This document shows positions 5,349-5,990 of a stretch of 5,990 bases of DNA, one piece after another. The stretch lies in NCBI GenBank assembly GCA_903940375.1, contig CAJAKT010000384.1, positions 1 through 5,990 of the forward strand, written 5' to 3'. Position numbers and translations under genes: made by a program. This DNA comes from an uncultured bacterium (GTDB lineage Bacteria; Actinomycetota; Actinomycetes; S36-B12). The notes beneath the pieces are model-generated. The model did no database searches. It was not told the DNA's origin and worked only from the letters and a program-made list of their open reading frames with translations. The first letter of the stretch is position 1, and every line of letters starts with the position of its first letter.

Positions 5349-5759
5349 GTGGCAAGCATGGTTCAGCGCGTAGACGTGACCCCGGAGGCGGCGGACTTGC
5401 TCCGCCGCCTCACGGGGATCCACGGACCCCTGATGTTCCACCAGTCCGGCGGCTGCTGCGATGGCTCCGCCCCGATGTGCTACCTCGCGGGCGAGTTCCG
5501 CACCGGCGGCCAGGACGTGCGCCTCGAGGAGCTCGTCATCGACGGCATCCCCGAGCCGATCGGCTTCTGGATGTCCGCATCCCAGTTCGCGTACTGGGAG
5601 CACACCCGGCTCACGATCGACGCGGTCCCGGGCCGTGGCGGTGGCTTCTCGCTCGAGGTGAGCGAGGGGATGCGATTCCACACGCGCTCGCGGCTGTTCA
5701 CCGACGAGGAGGTCGCCGAGCTGGCCGACCATCCGGTGTTCGTGGGTGTCACGCAGTAG
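5349..5759 (+). CDS. DUF779 family protein, partner of the aldehyde dehydrogenase
   Basis: This 136-residue protein of unknown biochemical role matches DUF779 across its length. Hallmarks are GPLMFHQSGGCCDGSAPMCY (26-45), with H31, C36, C37, D38 and C44 in a pattern suited to metal or redox chemistry, then FAYWEHTRLTIDAVPGRGGGFSLE (80-103) and FHTRSRLFTDEE (110-121). DUF779 genes very often sit directly after ExaC/AcoD-type aldehyde dehydrogenase genes, for example Rv0458-Rv0459 in Mycobacterium tuberculosis, so a role in maturing or supporting that enzyme is likely but unproven. There is no signal peptide or membrane segment. The GTG at 5349 is chosen because GGAG (5339-5342) lies 6 nt before it; the in-frame ATG at 5358 (15 nt away) would remove three residues and is the main alternative. 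It is co-transcribed with the dehydrogenase gene. Confidence 0.88.
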   Translation: MASMVQRVDVTPEAADLLRRLTGIHGPLMFHQSGGCCDGSAPMCYLAGEFRTGGQDVRLEELVIDGIPEPIGFWMSASQFAYWEHTRLTIDAVPGRGGGFSLEVSEGMRFHTRSRLFTDEEVAELADHPVFVGVTQ

Positions 5760-5776
5760 TCCCATTCGGCCGCGAG

Positions 5777-5830
5777 CTGCGTCAGGCGTGGCTGGACAAG
5801 TCGGACAGAGCGCAGCCACGAGTGACGCAG
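5777..5830. terminator. Large inverted repeat between convergent genes, likely bidirectional terminator
   Basis: The 18-nt arms 5777-5794 (CTGCGTCAGGCGTGGCTG) and 5813-5830 (CAGCCACGAGTGACGCAG) match at 16 of 18 positions around an 18-nt loop. The element lies 17 nt after the DUF779 stop and 17 nt beyond the CCA end of the minus-strand tRNA gene, so it can serve both. There is no T tract on the plus side; on the minus strand a short AAATTCTTC precedes it. Confidence 0.6.
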
Positions 5831-5847
5831 ATGAGTGGCGAAGAATT

Positions 5848-5923
5848 TGGTGCCCCCGGCAGGATTCGAACCTGCGACCTTCGGTACCGGAAACCGGCGC
5901 TCTATCCCCTGAGCTACGGGGGC
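5848..5923 (-). tRNA. tRNA-Arg (anticodon CCG)
   Basis: The reverse strand folds as a standard 76-nt tRNA with an encoded CCA. The acceptor stem GCCCCCG/CGGGGGC is perfect, the D stem is GCTC/GAGC, and the T arm is GCAGG-TTCGAAT-CCTGC. The anticodon stem is CCGGT/ACCGA with loop TTCCGGT, so the anticodon is CCG and reads the Arg codon CGG, which is frequent in GC-rich genomes. The bottom pair at 27-43 is a C-A mismatch; the rest of the fold is regular. The discriminator base is A. It is transcribed towards the DUF779 gene, and no other tRNA is nearby in the window. Confidence 0.97.
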
Positions 5924-5935
5924 TCGGGCCGCAAC

Positions 5936-5941
5936 AGGCTA
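5936..5941 (-). promoter_or_regulatory. Weak -10 candidate for the tRNA-Arg gene
   Basis: On the minus strand TAGCCT (inside TGATAGCCT) lies 13 to 18 nt before the mature 5' end, a fitting place for a -10 box. No good -35 box is found at the proper distance, so this is tentative. Confidence 0.25.
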
Positions 5942-5969
5942 TCAGCGAGGCGGATGGACGCTGACGCGG

Positions 5970-5985
5970 ATCCTTCGGCAAGGAT
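5970..5985. repeat. Short perfect hairpin at the right edge
   Basis: ATCCTT (5970-5975) and AAGGAT (5980-5985) are exact inverse complements around a CGGC tetraloop. It may belong to a terminator or leader of a gene beyond the window. Nothing else is recognisable between the tRNA gene and the window end. Confidence 0.35.
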
Positions 5986-5990
5986 GGCGA

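Noticed and set aside
4397..5359. A 320-codon minus-strand open frame inside the dehydrogenase gene
   Set aside because: It is a GC-bias shadow of a well-supported gene; its composition (Val/Asp/Arg/Leu-rich) matches no fold and it has no ribosome binding site in context.
5801..5808. TCGGACAG in the terminator loop, also present at 3670-3677
   Set aside because: A shared 8-mer in GC-rich DNA about 2 kb apart is likely chance and the contexts differ.
5746..5964. Plus-strand open frame containing the peptide CPRQDSNLRPSVPETGALS
   Set aside because: This is the well-known false translation of a tRNA gene read on its opposite strand; the tRNA-Arg accounts for it.
5924..5990. Possible integration site next to the tRNA gene
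   Set aside because: tRNA genes are common integration sites, but no direct repeat of the tRNA 3' end and no integrase gene are visible in the window.

Overview
This window looks like chromosomal DNA from a high-GC Gram-positive bacterium (Actinomycetota). The coding sequence is GC-rich with strong G/C third-position bias, starts are ATG or GTG behind purine-rich ribosome binding sites, and every recognisable protein resembles actinobacterial family members. The genus cannot be fixed from the sequence alone.

Layout. (1) Positions 2-661: the 3' end of a secreted or surface protein with a fibronectin type III domain, closed by a strong hairpin. (2) Positions 750-2013: a small toxin-antitoxin neighbourhood. 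A solitary XRE-family antitoxin-like regulator (811-1146) has its own promoter over a near-perfect palindrome. It is followed by a complete two-gene type II module, a HigB/RelE-like toxin (1304-1672) and an XRE antitoxin (1672-2013). That module also has a consensus promoter overlapped by a different palindrome. The two XRE proteins look like paralogues. (3) Positions 2014-2241: a convergent intergenic stretch holding an AT-rich, repeat-dense patch and two adjacent hairpins. (4) Minus strand, 3608 to 2242: a LuxR/NarL-type response regulator whose stop codon overlaps the start of a queuosine-precursor transporter (YhhQ/QPTR family). (5) Positions 3609-3790: a divergent intergenic region rich in dyads. 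(6) Plus strand, 3791-5759: an NAD-dependent (acet)aldehyde dehydrogenase of the ExaC/AcoD/AldB type followed by a DUF779 protein, a well-known gene pair. (7) Minus strand, 5923-5848: tRNA-Arg(CCG), separated from the DUF779 gene by a long inverted repeat that probably terminates both strands.

How the parts may work together. The toxin-antitoxin genes form a self-regulated module beside a possible orphan antitoxin. The response regulator is transcribed divergently from the aldehyde dehydrogenase-DUF779 operon, and the region between them carries several dyads, one in a NarL-like inverted arrangement with a 2-nt spacer. Control of aldehyde oxidation by this regulator is therefore a reasonable, untested hypothesis. 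No histidine kinase is present in the window. I found no CRISPR array, insertion sequence or clearly new multi-gene system. The least ordinary points are the solitary antitoxin, the regulator-transporter overlap, the altered acidic pocket of the response regulator and the dyads upstream of the dehydrogenase.
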